Source of the DNA: Aureispira sp963837355
GTDB taxonomy: Bacteria > Bacteroidota > Bacteroidia > Chitinophagales > Saprospiraceae
Assembly: GCA_963837355.1 (NCBI GenBank)
Contig: CAWIMY010000007.1
Location: forward strand, 558,001-622,000
Direction: 5' to 3'
DNA: 64,000 nucleotides
Shown here: positions 46,481 through 56,140 of the stretch, piece after piece
Position numbering within the stretch: the stretch's first letter is position 1
How the letters are laid out: each line of letters opens with the position of its first letter
Translations under genes and position numbers: made by a program
Notes under the pieces: generated by a model
What the model saw: the letters and a program-made list of their open reading frames with translations, nothing else
Told to the model about the DNA's origin: nothing
Database searches by the model: none

Positions 46481-48067
46481 ATGGCTAACGTAAAACCAGA
46501 TGAAATATCTGCGATTCTAAAAGAACAAATCAGCGGATTTGACACCCAAACTCAATTAGAAGAACAAGGTACTGTCCTAGAAGTAGGAGATGGTATCGCC
46601 CGTGTCTATGGCCTCAGAAACGTTATGTCAGGGGAGCTCGTTGCTTTCGAAAACGGTGTTCAGGCAATTGCCTTGAACTTGGAAGAAGACAACGTTGGTC
46701 TAGTATTGATGGGTGCAGCCGAAAAAATTAAAGAAGGTGACCGCGTAAAGCGCACAGGAGAAGTAGCCTCTATCGAAGTAGGGGAAGGTATCCTTGGCCG
46801 CGTTGTCAACACCTTGGGTGTTCCTGTAGATGGCAAAGGGGCCATTACTGGAAAAACGTACTCCATGCCTTTGGAGCGTAAAGCACCTGGTGTAATCTAT
46901 CGCCAGCCTGTAAACGAGCCTCTACAAACAGGGATCAAAGCGATTGACTCGATGATTCCGATCGGTAGAGGACAGCGCGAGTTGATCATTGGTGACCGTC
47001 AGACTGGTAAAACAGCGATCGCCATTGATACAATCTTGAACCAAAAAGAATTCTACGATAAAGGAGAGACGGTTTATTGTATCTATGTTGCCATAGGACA
47101 AAAAGCCTCTACCGTAGCACAGATAGCCCAAACACTAGAGAAAAAAGGTGCCTTGGCTTATACCGCTATCGTTGTATCGGCGGCTTCTGATCCTGCTCCT
47201 ATGCAGTTTTATGCTCCCTTTACTGGGGCAGCTATTGGAGAGTACTTCCGTGATACAGGCCGTCCAGCTTTGATCATTTATGATGATTTGTCAAAGCAAG
47301 CAGTTGCTTACCGCGAGGTATCTCTATTGTTACGTCGTCCTCCAGGACGCGAGGCTTACCCTGGTGATGTTTTCTACTTACACTCTCGTTTGTTGGAGCG
47401 TGCGGCAAAAGTTATCGCTGATGATGGAATTGCCAACGACATGAACGATTTACCGCCTTCTTTGAAAGACGCAGGTTTGGTAAAAGGGGGGGGGTCTTTA
47501 ACGGCTTTGCCGATTATCGAAACACAAGCAGGAGACGTTTCAGCTTATATCCCTACCAACGTAATTTCTATTACCGATGGTCAGATTTTCTTGGAGTCGA
47601 ACTTGTTTAACTCTGGTATCCGTCCCGCTATTAACGTAGGTATCTCGGTATCTCGGGTAGGTGGTTCCGCACAGATCAAGCCAATGAAAAAGGTATCGGG
47701 TACCTTGAAATTGGATCAAGCACAATTCCGCGAGTTGGAAGCGTTCTCTAAGTTCGGTTCGGATTTAGATGCGGCTACCAAAGCGGTATTGGACAAAGGT
47801 ATTCGCAACGTAGAAATCTTGAAACAACCCCAATATTCTCCTGTACCTGTAGAGGAGCAAGTAGCTATCATCTACTTGGGAACTAAAGGTTTATTAAAAC
47901 AAGTACCTGTAGACCGCGTAAAAGAATTTGAATCTACTTTCTTAGCGAAAATGAAAGAGCGTCACAACGAAGTATTGACTAACTTCCGTAATGGTAAATA
48001 CGACAAAGCTGACCTTACTAAAGTAGAAGCGGTGGCAAAAGACATCGCAGGTAGATTCCAAGCATAA
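46481..48067 (+). CDS. atpA: ATP synthase F1 subunit alpha
   Basis: This 528-residue regulatory nucleotide-binding subunit of the F1 head has the P-loop G-D-R-Q-T-G-K-T (about 171-178). The signature P-A-I-N-V-G-I-S-V-S-R-V-G-G and the V-K-G-G-G-S-L-T segment are also present; the latter is encoded across a nine-G run (47476-47484) that is nevertheless in frame. Full length and intact. The beta and epsilon genes are not adjacent, as usual in Bacteroidota, where atpDC form a separate operon. Confidence 0.96.
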   Translation: MANVKPDEISAILKEQISGFDTQTQLEEQGTVLEVGDGIARVYGLRNVMSGELVAFENGVQAIALNLEEDNVGLVLMGAAEKIKEGDRVKRTGEVASIEVGEGILGRVVNTLGVPVDGKGAITGKTYSMPLERKAPGVIYRQPVNEPLQTGIKAIDSMIPIGRGQRELIIGDRQTGKTAIAIDTILNQKEFYDKGETVYCIYVAIGQKASTVAQIAQTLEKKGALAYTAIVVSAASDPAPMQFYAPFTGAAIGEYFRDTGRPALIIYDDLSKQAVAYREVSLLLRRPPGREAYPGDVFYLHSRLLERAAKVIADDGIANDMNDLPPSLKDAGLVKGGGSLTALPIIETQAGDVSAYIPTNVISITDGQIFLESNLFNSGIRPAINVGISVSRVGGSAQIKPMKKVSGTLKLDQAQFRELEAFSKFGSDLDAATKAVLDKGIRNVEILKQPQYSPVPVEEQVAIIYLGTKGLLKQVPVDRVKEFESTFLAKMKERHNEVLTNFRNGKYDKADLTKVEAVAKDIAGRFQA

Positions 48068-48079
48068 TAGACAATAACA

Positions 48080-48125
48080 CCAACCCAGTTCCGCTACTCA
48101 ATAGTTTCGGAACTGGACTGGTTGG
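48080..48125. terminator. Hairpin between atpA and atpG
   Basis: Complementary arms around 48080-48093 and 48109-48125 pair over about 14 bp with a small bulge. No T-run follows, so an mRNA-processing or stabilising role is more likely than termination. Confidence 0.4.
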
Positions 48126-48164
48126 TTAATAAACGCCAAACCACTTTATTTACAATTACTACTA

Positions 48165-49061
48165 ATGGCAAACTTAAAAGAAGTAAGAGAACGTATTAGC
48201 TCTGTTATCTCCACCCAGCAAATTACCAAAGCCATGAAAATGGTGGCGGCAGCTAAATTGCGCCGTGCGCAGACGGCTATTGTAGAGATGCGTCCTTATT
48301 CCAACAAGTTGAGCAGTATCCTTTCCAACATTCTTTCGAATTTGGAAGGTGAAACCACTACTTCTTACGGAGTAGAGCGTCCTGTCAAAAATACTTTGTT
48401 GGTAGTGGTAACTTCTAACAGAGGCTTGTGCGGAGGTTTTAACTCTAACGTAAGTAAACTAGCTCTACAAACAGGGTTAGAAAAGTATGCTGCTCAATAT
48501 GAAAGTGGCAACTTAACCTATTTGTTTGTAGGCAAAAAAGGCTACGATTACATCAAAAATAGAGCGCCTAAGGCCAATATGGACTTGCGCTATGTAGACA
48601 TCGTTGGTAAAAAATTCGGGTTTGAAGATTCTGCTAAAGTAGCAGAAGACATCATGAAAGCTTTTGAAGTAGGAACGTACGATGCTATCGAAATTTGCTA
48701 CGCCCGTTTCAAGAATGCTGCCGTACAAGTCTTTACAGCAGAGCAATTCTTGCCTGTCGCCAAACTACCCGTAGTAGAGGGGGCAACGGAGGTAAAAGCA
48801 GATTTTATCTTCGAGCCTAACCAAGAAGAATTGTTGGAGTACTTAATCCCAACGATTCTAAAAACACAATTGCACAAAACCATTTTAGATTCTAACGCTT
48901 CTGAACAAGGAGCGCGAATGACAGCGATGGAAAATGCAACGGAAAATGCCGAAGATTTGCTCAAAGAATTGAAAATCAACTACAACAAAGCTCGTCAAGA
49001 AGCTATTACCGCAGAAATTTCAGAAATTTCTGGTGGGGTAGCTGCCTTAGAAGATGCCTAG
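48165..49061 (+). CDS. atpG: ATP synthase F1 subunit gamma
   Basis: This 298-residue central rotor subunit has the N-terminal helix signature I-S-S-V-I-S-T-Q-Q-I-T-K-A-M-K-M-V-A-A. It also has V-V-T-S-N-R-G-L-C-G-G-F-N, and the C-terminal helix M-T-A-M-E-N-A-T-E-N-A-E-D that forms a coiled coil with the N-terminal helix. Length is normal. It is the last gene of this operon, followed by a strong terminator. Confidence 0.95.
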   Translation: MANLKEVRERISSVISTQQITKAMKMVAAAKLRRAQTAIVEMRPYSNKLSSILSNILSNLEGETTTSYGVERPVKNTLLVVVTSNRGLCGGFNSNVSKLALQTGLEKYAAQYESGNLTYLFVGKKGYDYIKNRAPKANMDLRYVDIVGKKFGFEDSAKVAEDIMKAFEVGTYDAIEICYARFKNAAVQVFTAEQFLPVAKLPVVEGATEVKADFIFEPNQEELLEYLIPTILKTQLHKTILDSNASEQGARMTAMENATENAEDLLKELKINYNKARQEAITAEISEISGGVAALEDA

Positions 49062-49100
49062 GCATTCTAACCGAGAATAGACGATTTTTTAAAATAAAGT

Positions 49101-49132
49101 AAAGGCTTACAGAACATCTGTAAGCCTTTTTG
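49101..49132 (+). terminator. Intrinsic terminator of the ATP synthase operon
   Basis: Perfect 12-bp arms (49101-49112, 49118-49129), a 5-nt loop and a T-run, 40 bp after the atpG stop. Confidence 0.85.
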
Positions 49133-49185
49133 CATTTTAGGAATTATAATCTTAGCTTTATTGCCTCGCCCCTCACACTATTGGT

Positions 49186-49833
49186 ATGAAACAACTATTA
49201 CTCCTCAGTATTACTGCTTGGTTTTCTGTAGCTACGCAATCTTGTCAGTATAAAACATCTCCAGAAACATTGGTGGAAAAGGAACTGCGCGCGCTAACAA
49301 CAAGCAGCACAGAGCAATCAGTGGCTGTATTGGCACATGGCTCCTCTCCCGATATGGATACCTTGATCCGACTAACACCTACTCCTGTTCCTTTTGATGC
49401 GGACAGCAGTGCCCACATCATGCGTATTGGCCAATTGCGTGGACTAGATGAGACCTCCATTGAACCTTCAGAAATTTTAGTAGAATTGCCTTTGTTCAAA
49501 GGTCAAAACATCAACGAAACTAGTGCTTTGCTATTCTTGGTCAATCAAGACACTCTAAAGCTGTATGTAGATTATTTTGACGGTGACCTCAAAGGCAGCA
49601 AAATATTTTACATTGCCGCTGGCAATCTACTAGCAGTCGATATTTTTGTAATGGAAGAACAGTGGACCGAAGGCGGCGTACAACTCCACAGCGTCTTGAC
49701 CCACAGCTTTTATTACAAAGACAAAAAAATGTTTTGCTGTGAAGCCCATAAGTATCCTGAACAACAAGTGGTCTTGGAAGAAGAAAATCAACAAGACTGG
49801 CAACAGGTTCGGCATAGTTTGCAGATTTCTTAG
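49186..49833 (+). CDS. Lipoprotein of unknown function
   Basis: This 215-residue protein has an N-terminal signal with a possible lipobox (V-A-T-Q-S-C, cysteine at residue 20). The remainder is hydrophilic and beta-rich (T-L-K-L-Y-V-D-Y-F-D-G-D-L-K-G, I-F-Y-I-A-A-G-N-L-L), with a C-C pair near residue 183. I recognise no family. It stands alone after the ATP synthase terminator, and its stop lies only 5 bp from the stop of the convergent CHAT gene, with no terminator between them. Confidence 0.65.
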   Translation: MKQLLLLSITAWFSVATQSCQYKTSPETLVEKELRALTTSSTEQSVAVLAHGSSPDMDTLIRLTPTPVPFDADSSAHIMRIGQLRGLDETSIEPSEILVELPLFKGQNINETSALLFLVNQDTLKLYVDYFDGDLKGSKIFYIAAGNLLAVDIFVMEEQWTEGGVQLHSVLTHSFYYKDKKMFCCEAHKYPEQQVVLEEENQQDWQQVRHSLQIS

Positions 49834-49838
49834 ACCGA

Positions 49839-52800
49839 TCAACGGCCAAACCAACGCCAAGAAAAGAAGGTAGCGCCTAGCAAGCCTCCTATCAATGCCC
49901 AAATCATCCAAGGTTGCTGCCGTTGTTTGACAGGGATATTCACGGCATTACCAATCAGAATCGTACTGGCCCAAAAGAAAGGGTGTGCGGTCAACCCTTC
50001 TTGGGTATCCAAATAATTGAGTTTTGCTTGGCGCAACGCCTCGTCTTTTGTCGCACCCTCAGAGAGTAAGGAATAAAAGTCAGCCATAATACCAATACTG
50101 GTCGCATCATTTAACTCCCAAAGCGTCATCACTACGCTCGGCACGCCTGCATGAATAAAGCTGCGCCCCAACGAGATAATTCCTTCGCCCTCCGCATAGC
50201 GCCCATAGCCTGTTTTACAAGCCGATAAAACAACTAGATTGGCACGCTGTCCATTCAGGTGCTGCGTTTCGTAGACATACAACAAGTTGTCCTCCAAGCT
50301 ATCCAAGTTTTCTGTAAATACCAACGAAGAATACGCAGGCTGGTTGTAGTTGATCGTGCCATGCATCGCCAAGTGTACTACCCCATAATCCCGTTGGCTA
50401 AAAAACTCCTTGAACTTTCGTTCACTGGCTAAAGGCCTCACGAAAAAATCACCTTTGAAATGCTGCTGCAAAAAGGTTAACTCGTCTAAGGTGCCGGGAA
50501 TAGGTGACGAATAATTGTGCATTTGTACTTCCTCTTGACTGCGTTCCCGCCGCAAGGCAGGCTCCATCGTCAAGTAATCATTTTGTAAACCATAACTTGC
50601 GGCAAAGCCCAACACCTGACCCGATTGTGTATTGACTTGTCGCTGTGTCCGCAATAGCAGAGCCGCCGAATAATGGTAGTGAATGGCATAACGCCGCAGC
50701 AAATAAGGCAACTGCTCATAGGTATTGCTTACCCCGTTAGGTGCTTCATACAACAAGGCCTCAAAGGGAATGTAGTGCAAATCTTGATCGGGGAGGAGTA
50801 AGAGTTCCTTTTTGTCGTCCAATAAAGGATGATCCAAATAATGTTGGTACAGCCAAAAAGCTTCTGCCGCTAAGGTCGTATAGGTCGTCGAATCTTCCTG
50901 TGCGGTTTCATAGTGGGACAGTAAATGCCGCAACTGTCGTAGTTTTTTCTCAAAACGCCCCCGTTTATGCTTTGACCGCGCTTCCAAAACGGCTTTTTGT
51001 TGAGTGATGTAAATAATAAAACAATAGTCATCGGTTACAAAATACTCTACCAAGACTTGATCGGCTCGCAAGTTGGCCTGAACAGTGGTCAAATTAGGGC
51101 TCAGTGAGCGCCCATGATCCCATGTCTTATAATGGGGGTAGCGTTGTCCCAACTCTTGTTCGAGGGCCTGTAGCTGCTGTTGTAGCTCAAATGTTTTATC
51201 AAAATAAAACGTCGCTTGCTGTTGATTTTGGTTGCGCTTGGCGGCTCTTTCCTGCTCCCGATACCGTGCGATTTGTATTAAGAACTGTTCTTCTTGTTGT
51301 AATAAACTATCAGGAACGCCAATTCCCGCGTGGGCATATTGGTTTCTAAATTTGAGTAAATGCTCCTGTAACAAACTCGCTTTACTGCGCTCGGCATACT
51401 GAAAAATCGCTTCAACCGCTGCCCGATCAGGCCGATTTTGCGCTTCTTTCCAAACACATAGGGCTGCTTTTTCATAGATAGGACGCAGCTGTTGTGCCGA
51501 AGAAAACTTGGATTGCGCGCCTGTATAATTATCCCGTAAGTAATGCGCCAACTCCACTACTTGATCAAAATCGTGGCGCGCTCGACGATAACGGCCTTGA
51601 CTTAGGTAGAAGTCAGCTTTGGTGCGGTAGATTTTAGCGGCCAAGGCTTTGTCAGAAAATAGCTCGGCCGATAGCAACGTGTCCTGTTCTTCGCTGCTAT
51701 TGGGCGACAACGCTTCCAGTGCTTGATCAAAATGCGCCACTGCATCCACATAGTTATCTTGTCGGTAAGCTAGTTGGCCTAACGTCCAGTAGAGCTCAGC
51801 AGGGCGACTACCCTTTTGTCCATATTTTTGTTCTGTATACTTTAATGCTGCTTGGTAGGCCTCCTTGGCGCGGGGGTATTGTTCTAAAGCAGTAGCAGCG
51901 CGCCCAATATTCAAGTAGGCTTTATCAACCGCCAATTGATTTTTTTTGAGGTAAGGCAGTTCGCGGTCGTAATAGCTGAGGAGCGAATCGTGGTATTCAA
52001 AATACTGGTAGTAGTAGGCTTTCGCCAAATGGATATAGGTATTGTTACGGCGCTGCCAAATCGGGCTTTTGGGTAATTTAGGCCAGTACAATTGCAGGTT
52101 GGAATAATAAAATCGGGCTTGGGCAAAGTGCTTGAGGCGATGCTGCAAATCCCCGAGACGCGTACACAGCTTAATCAACTCCCCGTAATTTTCCAAGGCC
52201 TTATACCAATAAAATGCTTGGCTATAGTAGCCTACGCTTTGCTCCAACGCCCCATTATCAGCATACAATTTTCCCAATTGGCTGTACGTTTTCGCGACCC
52301 GCGCTGAGTCCCGTGCCTGCTGGCTCTCGGCCAAGGCTTGTTGTTCATACCTCAACCCCCCCAAACTATACGCAATGGCTCGATCAATGTGCCCTTGTTG
52401 CCGTTGTACCGCGCTTTGCAATTGGTACAGATGCCGCGCCACCAAACGACTGGGCAATACCGCTGCTTTTACGGTCGTAGACAACCGAATCAAGCGCGCC
52501 TCCAAGGCTGAGAAATCACTGGTCTTATCAAAATAAATGGCGTAGGCACCCAACAACAAGGCATAACTATACTGTTCCCAATTTTTTTGGGGCAACCAAT
52601 AGGCGGCCGCACTGTCTGCCATTATTAAGGCTTCGTCGTAGCGCGCCAAGCCCCACAGCGCCCAAGCTTGGTTGGTCAGTAACAAGCCTTGTACGTGGGT
52701 ATTTTCTGTTGGGGCTAGTTTCTTTAGCGCCTCTAGCTGCTTCCAAGCGGGCTTAAAATCTTCTCGCTGCAAGTGCGCCGCAATAGTTAGAAGTTGACTG

Positions 52801-53024
52801 TGTCGTACTTTATCTGGTTGCCCTGCCCGCAAGAAAACGCCTTTGGCTTTCTCATTGATCAGAAGCGCTTGATCTAAATGGCGCGCGTCGTAAATAGCCT
52901 GCTCTGCTTCTTGTAGCCAAGCTTCTGCTTGAGGCAAGGTTTGCGCACATAGGGGAGCGCTGCCTAAGTAGTAGGTACTTAGGGAGAAAAGTAGCAATAG
53001 TCGTATAACAAAACCTGTGTGCAT
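49839..53024 (-). CDS. Membrane-anchored TPR-CHAT protease
   Basis: This 1061-residue protein has a signal peptide (ending ...P-L-C-A-Q). A long TPR solenoid spans about 60-560, a coiled-coil region about 560-640, and a C-terminal CHAT (caspase-like) domain about 760-1030. One transmembrane helix (W-A-L-I-G-G-L-L-G-A-T-F-F) and a short basic tail end it. The predicted dyad is H888 in L-A-M-H-G and C936 in L-S-A-C-K-T-G, both in canonical places. With both a signal peptide and a C-terminal anchor, the protease should face the periplasm. CHAT proteins act as effectors or processing proteases; no adjacent partner gene marks this one as a known defence type. Confidence 0.85.
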   Translation of the reverse strand: MHTGFVIRLLLLFSLSTYYLGSAPLCAQTLPQAEAWLQEAEQAIYDARHLDQALLINEKAKGVFLRAGQPDKVRHSQLLTIAAHLQREDFKPAWKQLEALKKLAPTENTHVQGLLLTNQAWALWGLARYDEALIMADSAAAYWLPQKNWEQYSYALLLGAYAIYFDKTSDFSALEARLIRLSTTVKAAVLPSRLVARHLYQLQSAVQRQQGHIDRAIAYSLGGLRYEQQALAESQQARDSARVAKTYSQLGKLYADNGALEQSVGYYSQAFYWYKALENYGELIKLCTRLGDLQHRLKHFAQARFYYSNLQLYWPKLPKSPIWQRRNNTYIHLAKAYYYQYFEYHDSLLSYYDRELPYLKKNQLAVDKAYLNIGRAATALEQYPRAKEAYQAALKYTEQKYGQKGSRPAELYWTLGQLAYRQDNYVDAVAHFDQALEALSPNSSEEQDTLLSAELFSDKALAAKIYRTKADFYLSQGRYRRARHDFDQVVELAHYLRDNYTGAQSKFSSAQQLRPIYEKAALCVWKEAQNRPDRAAVEAIFQYAERSKASLLQEHLLKFRNQYAHAGIGVPDSLLQQEEQFLIQIARYREQERAAKRNQNQQQATFYFDKTFELQQQLQALEQELGQRYPHYKTWDHGRSLSPNLTTVQANLRADQVLVEYFVTDDYCFIIYITQQKAVLEARSKHKRGRFEKKLRQLRHLLSHYETAQEDSTTYTTLAAEAFWLYQHYLDHPLLDDKKELLLLPDQDLHYIPFEALLYEAPNGVSNTYEQLPYLLRRYAIHYHYSAALLLRTQRQVNTQSGQVLGFAASYGLQNDYLTMEPALRRERSQEEVQMHNYSSPIPGTLDELTFLQQHFKGDFFVRPLASERKFKEFFSQRDYGVVHLAMHGTINYNQPAYSSLVFTENLDSLEDNLLYVYETQHLNGQRANLVVLSACKTGYGRYAEGEGIISLGRSFIHAGVPSVVMTLWELNDATSIGIMADFYSLLSEGATKDEALRQAKLNYLDTQEGLTAHPFFWASTILIGNAVNIPVKQRQQPWMIWALIGGLLGATFFSWRWFGR

Positions 53025-53243
53025 AGTGGGACGTACTAAGTGGAGAAACAGGGAGTTGTTGAAGATAGGGATTTTTTTGGGGTTTTTAGGCGAGTAGGAT
53101 ATGGAGCAGGACTAAAAGTAGAGGCTTGGCCAAATAAACAGGCTTTTGCTATTGTCAAGTGCCTTTTAAGTCGATGCTAAGAGTAGGCTCGTTTCCTTAA
53201 ATGTATTCGAAACACCATTCGATAAAACGATTCCTTAAAAAAT

Positions 53244-53279
53244 CCCCTGCGGGTGGAGCCATGTCAAAACCCACAGGGG
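53244..53279 (-). terminator. Intrinsic terminator of the sulfotransferase operon
   Basis: Eleven-bp arms (53244-53254, 53269-53279) with one wobble are followed on the minus strand by six T, 25 bp after the DUF1214 gene stop. The rest of 53025-53243 shows nothing I can support. Confidence 0.75.
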
Positions 53280-53304
53280 AAAAGGATACTTCAAAATTGA
53301 CCCA

Positions 53305-54366
53305 CTAGAATTCCAACAACTCTACGGTAGGCGTTTCAGGTTCTGCCTCGGCCAACAACCAGCGACAAAAAATAATGGCTTCCCTATAATTGGCCGTACT
53401 GATCCAGTTGTCCACTTCCATCGGTTCGTGGCTCAGATAAATGGTGTAACTTCCGTCAGCATTAGCCACAGCATTGCCTTTATTGATACACACGTTATGA
53501 TTGGCATAATCCATCGACTGCATCAAATAATTCCAAGTTTGCATTCCCCAATAGCAGCACTCAGGAGCCGTAAAGTTGATTTTTAGATATTGGTTGGGGG
53601 CCAGTTGGTATTTGCCAAAGCAGTACACATTATCTATCGTACCATAGCCCCCTTGGTCGGCTTCGAAAGGGAAAGGCGGTAAGAAATCGTTGATAGGAAA
53701 TTCTACAGGCAATGGGGCAATCCAAGTCGAGGTTTCAAAGAAATTGGCCATGAGTTGGATGCGTCGAGCAAGTTCTTCGTCTGTTAGCGGCGAGATAACT
53801 GTTACATCGGGATTGATATTCTCAATCGACAGGGTGCTTTCTCGACTGTTGAAGCGGTCAAAAAAGTACTCGCGGGTAAAGAGGCTGACCACATCTTCGT
53901 CCAATTTAAATTCATTTTTCCCTTGTGGATTGGGCGTTAACTTGATTTCAAAACTGCCATCTTCCTCAAAATCGATCTGTGTGTGGTTGATGTTATTGGT
54001 GACACGATCCACCAATTCGCCTGTAGGCTCGCCGCCATAGAGGGAGAAAGACAAGTAGCAACTGTCGAAGCGTTGGCCGCGAAGGAGGTATTCTTGGTCG
54101 CCTCGAAGCTGGGTGAAATAGTACACCGCGTCCACGTTATCCCCCAAAAATTTCTTGTGTTTGTCCGCTAATAACATTAACGTGGGTGCCAAGGGATCAT
54201 TGAACAGATAAAACTCAATGGTCGCATGGAGCAAGTGAAACAAATGGTGATAGCCGTCTACTTTTCCCTGCTCATCCAAGTTTTTCTCAGGATCTAGAAA
54301 GGTATTATCAGCGTTTTTTATAAGGTCTAAGAATTGGTCTAAAGCAGCTTTGCTCAAGTGTGTCAT
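53305..54366 (-). CDS. DUF1214-domain protein
   Basis: This 353-residue protein lacks a signal peptide. Its C-terminal third (about 245-340) matches the DUF1214 pattern: Q-T-W-N-Y-L-M-Q, then D-G-S-Y-T-I-Y-L-S and V-D-N-W-I-S-T, ending with a strand-helix pair. DUF1214 is of unknown biochemical function and often travels with sulfotransferase or lipid genes. Its ATG overlaps the stop of the sulfotransferase gene by four bases (54363-54366), so the two are translationally coupled. The substrate or partner is unknown. Confidence 0.7.
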   Translation of the reverse strand: MTHLSKAALDQFLDLIKNADNTFLDPEKNLDEQGKVDGYHHLFHLLHATIEFYLFNDPLAPTLMLLADKHKKFLGDNVDAVYYFTQLRGDQEYLLRGQRFDSCYLSFSLYGGEPTGELVDRVTNNINHTQIDFEEDGSFEIKLTPNPQGKNEFKLDEDVVSLFTREYFFDRFNSRESTLSIENINPDVTVISPLTDEELARRIQLMANFFETSTWIAPLPVEFPINDFLPPFPFEADQGGYGTIDNVYCFGKYQLAPNQYLKINFTAPECCYWGMQTWNYLMQSMDYANHNVCINKGNAVANADGSYTIYLSHEPMEVDNWISTANYREAIIFCRWLLAEAEPETPTVELLEF

Positions 54367-55622
54367 AGTAAGTGTTGTTGTTTTAGAAAAGTAATATAAG
54401 GGGCAAATTGTTGGTCGATCCCCTCTGTGGTCAATCCAAAATCGGCTAAGGTATAATTGTGCGCGCCGTGTTTATCCTTGGGATTTTTCGCCAAAAATTG
54501 TTGCATATTTTGTTGTGCCTCTTCTGACAGTTCCCAACCAAAGCGGTCATAGATTTTTTGTACGATGCCCAAATGATCTTGTACAAAATCCTCGAAGCGC
54601 AAATCAATGATTTGGTTTTCTTTGTCCAACACTTCCCGCGCCTTTAAAAACCGCTCAAAATAGTTGCTCCAAATGGCTGCTTGTTCCTTTCCTGTACGCT
54701 GTTGATCTTCCTTGTCGCTGTATAAGGAGCGCACAGAAGAAACTAAACTGGCGGCAGAAGGCACGACTTTGGCAGGGTGGCGATGGGTCATAATGATGCA
54801 AGCATCGGGGTAGACCGCAAAAATCTCTTTCAAGCGCAATAAATGCACGGGGCTTTTGAGCAACCAACGCTCCGAGGGAACGCCACCCGATTGCAAATAC
54901 TGCAAAAAGCGTTTGTGAAAGCGCATCGTGGCTAACTTATCCGCCTTGTTGTGAAACCACTCCATGTAAGAGGGAATGTACACCTGTGCTGCTGTTTGAA
55001 AGCTGTTGAAATCTAGGTTGTTAATACCAATACACTCCTGCGGACTATCGGCAGCCATGTGGTGCTTTTTCTGTAGATCGGGCACCAACTGAAACAGCTG
55101 TCCAAATTCTTTTTGGGTGGTGCGCAATTGCGCGTTGTTGCGGTAAGAGGCGGGATTAGAAACAGGGTAGGGGAGCAAGCATTCCCAAGCCAAGGGCGCA
55201 CGGTTGCTGGGATCTTCTTGAAGAAGCGCCTGCAAAATAGAAGTCCCTGTACGGGGCATTCCAATAATAAAAATAGGCTGTTTGATCGGCAGTTTTTCAA
55301 TGTTGGGATCCTTTGCCAAGGCCTGTTCTAATTTTAAGCGGTGGTATAGGGCGCGCTCTAGTACATTTTTTATGGCCAGCGCTCCAAAAGTATTGAGTTG
55401 AGAGTCGTGCTGAACAGAGGCGACTAATTGTTCTAAGCCCGTTTGGACTTGTGGGGGAAGGGGGCCTTCAAAGTTGGCTTTTTTGCGCGCTTTTTCAATG
55501 ATTTTGGAAGTTTCTAAATGAAAAGGGCGAATGCCAACCACGCCCAAGAGTCCACCAACTTTGTTGATGCTGTTGAACGTGAAGGTTCGTTTGACAGAAA
55601 CGGAAGAATCTTTTTGTTGCAT
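54363..55622 (-). CDS. Sulfotransferase family protein
   Basis: This 419-residue cytosolic-type sulfotransferase should move a sulfo group from PAPS to a hydroxyl or amine. The 5'-phosphosulfate loop is G121-M-P-R-T-G-T-S (117-130 strand-loop P-I-F-I-I-G...), and the 3'-phosphate-binding part has I-M-T-H-R-H-P-A-K-V-V-P-S-A. The region resembles bacterial and animal-like sulfotransferases acting on lipids or small molecules. Neighbouring SCP2-like and DUF1214 genes suggest a hydrophobic acceptor, which is inference. It starts 10 bp before the SCP2 gene end. Confidence 0.85.
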   Translation of the reverse strand: MQQKDSSVSVKRTFTFNSINKVGGLLGVVGIRPFHLETSKIIEKARKKANFEGPLPPQVQTGLEQLVASVQHDSQLNTFGALAIKNVLERALYHRLKLEQALAKDPNIEKLPIKQPIFIIGMPRTGTSILQALLQEDPSNRAPLAWECLLPYPVSNPASYRNNAQLRTTQKEFGQLFQLVPDLQKKHHMAADSPQECIGINNLDFNSFQTAAQVYIPSYMEWFHNKADKLATMRFHKRFLQYLQSGGVPSERWLLKSPVHLLRLKEIFAVYPDACIIMTHRHPAKVVPSAASLVSSVRSLYSDKEDQQRTGKEQAAIWSNYFERFLKAREVLDKENQIIDLRFEDFVQDHLGIVQKIYDRFGWELSEEAQQNMQQFLAKNPKDKHGAHNYTLADFGLTTEGIDQQFAPYITFLKQQHLL

Positions 55623-55631
55623 GATAAAAAT

Positions 55632-55925
55632 TTACATTAATTCTTTGAGTTTACGAGCCAAGCCCAAATCTCCTTTTACTTTTAATTTCCCTTTTAAGGT
55701 CGCCATCATTGGCTTCATCTTCTTTTGTTGTAATTTGAAATAGGTGTCTTTGGACATCGTGACGGTACAATCGGCATCTACATCTTCTTCTGAAAGTGTA
55801 TTTTCGGTGCCGCTTCCGTCAATGACCAAAACATCATCGTCGAGTTGAAATTTTAGTTTTTTTCCAATCGGCGCAATTTTTTTGACATTTTCTGCCAATT
55901 CGTTTTTGATGGTAACAAAGTCCAT
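55632..55925 (-). CDS. SCP2 sterol-carrier-like lipid-binding protein
   Basis: This 97-residue protein has the single SCP2 fold, with K-L-K-F-Q-L-D-D-D-V-L-V-I-D-G-S-G near the centre and M-S-K-D-T-Y-F-K-L then G-K-L-K-V-K-G-D-L-G-L-A at the C-terminal hydrophobic tunnel. I use the ATG at 55923-55925; an upstream extension of 28 residues is unrelated to the family. Such proteins bind lipids or acyl groups. It is the first gene of a three-gene operon with the sulfotransferase (9-bp gap). Confidence 0.8.
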   Translation of the reverse strand: MDFVTIKNELAENVKKIAPIGKKLKFQLDDDVLVIDGSGTENTLSEEDVDADCTVTMSKDTYFKLQQKKMKPMMATLKGKLKVKGDLGLARKLKELM

Positions 55926-56140
55926 AAAGGCTGTTTTTTTATTAAGAAAGAAAGTTGCACGCTTTATAACGGGGCATAAAGAATAAGATGCTCCATCAAA
56001 AAAATGCAAAAAACAATAAGAATAACTTCTCCAAAGTACAAACTTGTTGGAATAACTAGAAAATTGTATCTTGCTTTTATCGAACTTATTGCTCCCCTTG
56101 ACAGGGCTCCCCCCTTGTCGAATGAAAGAACTTGACCACT

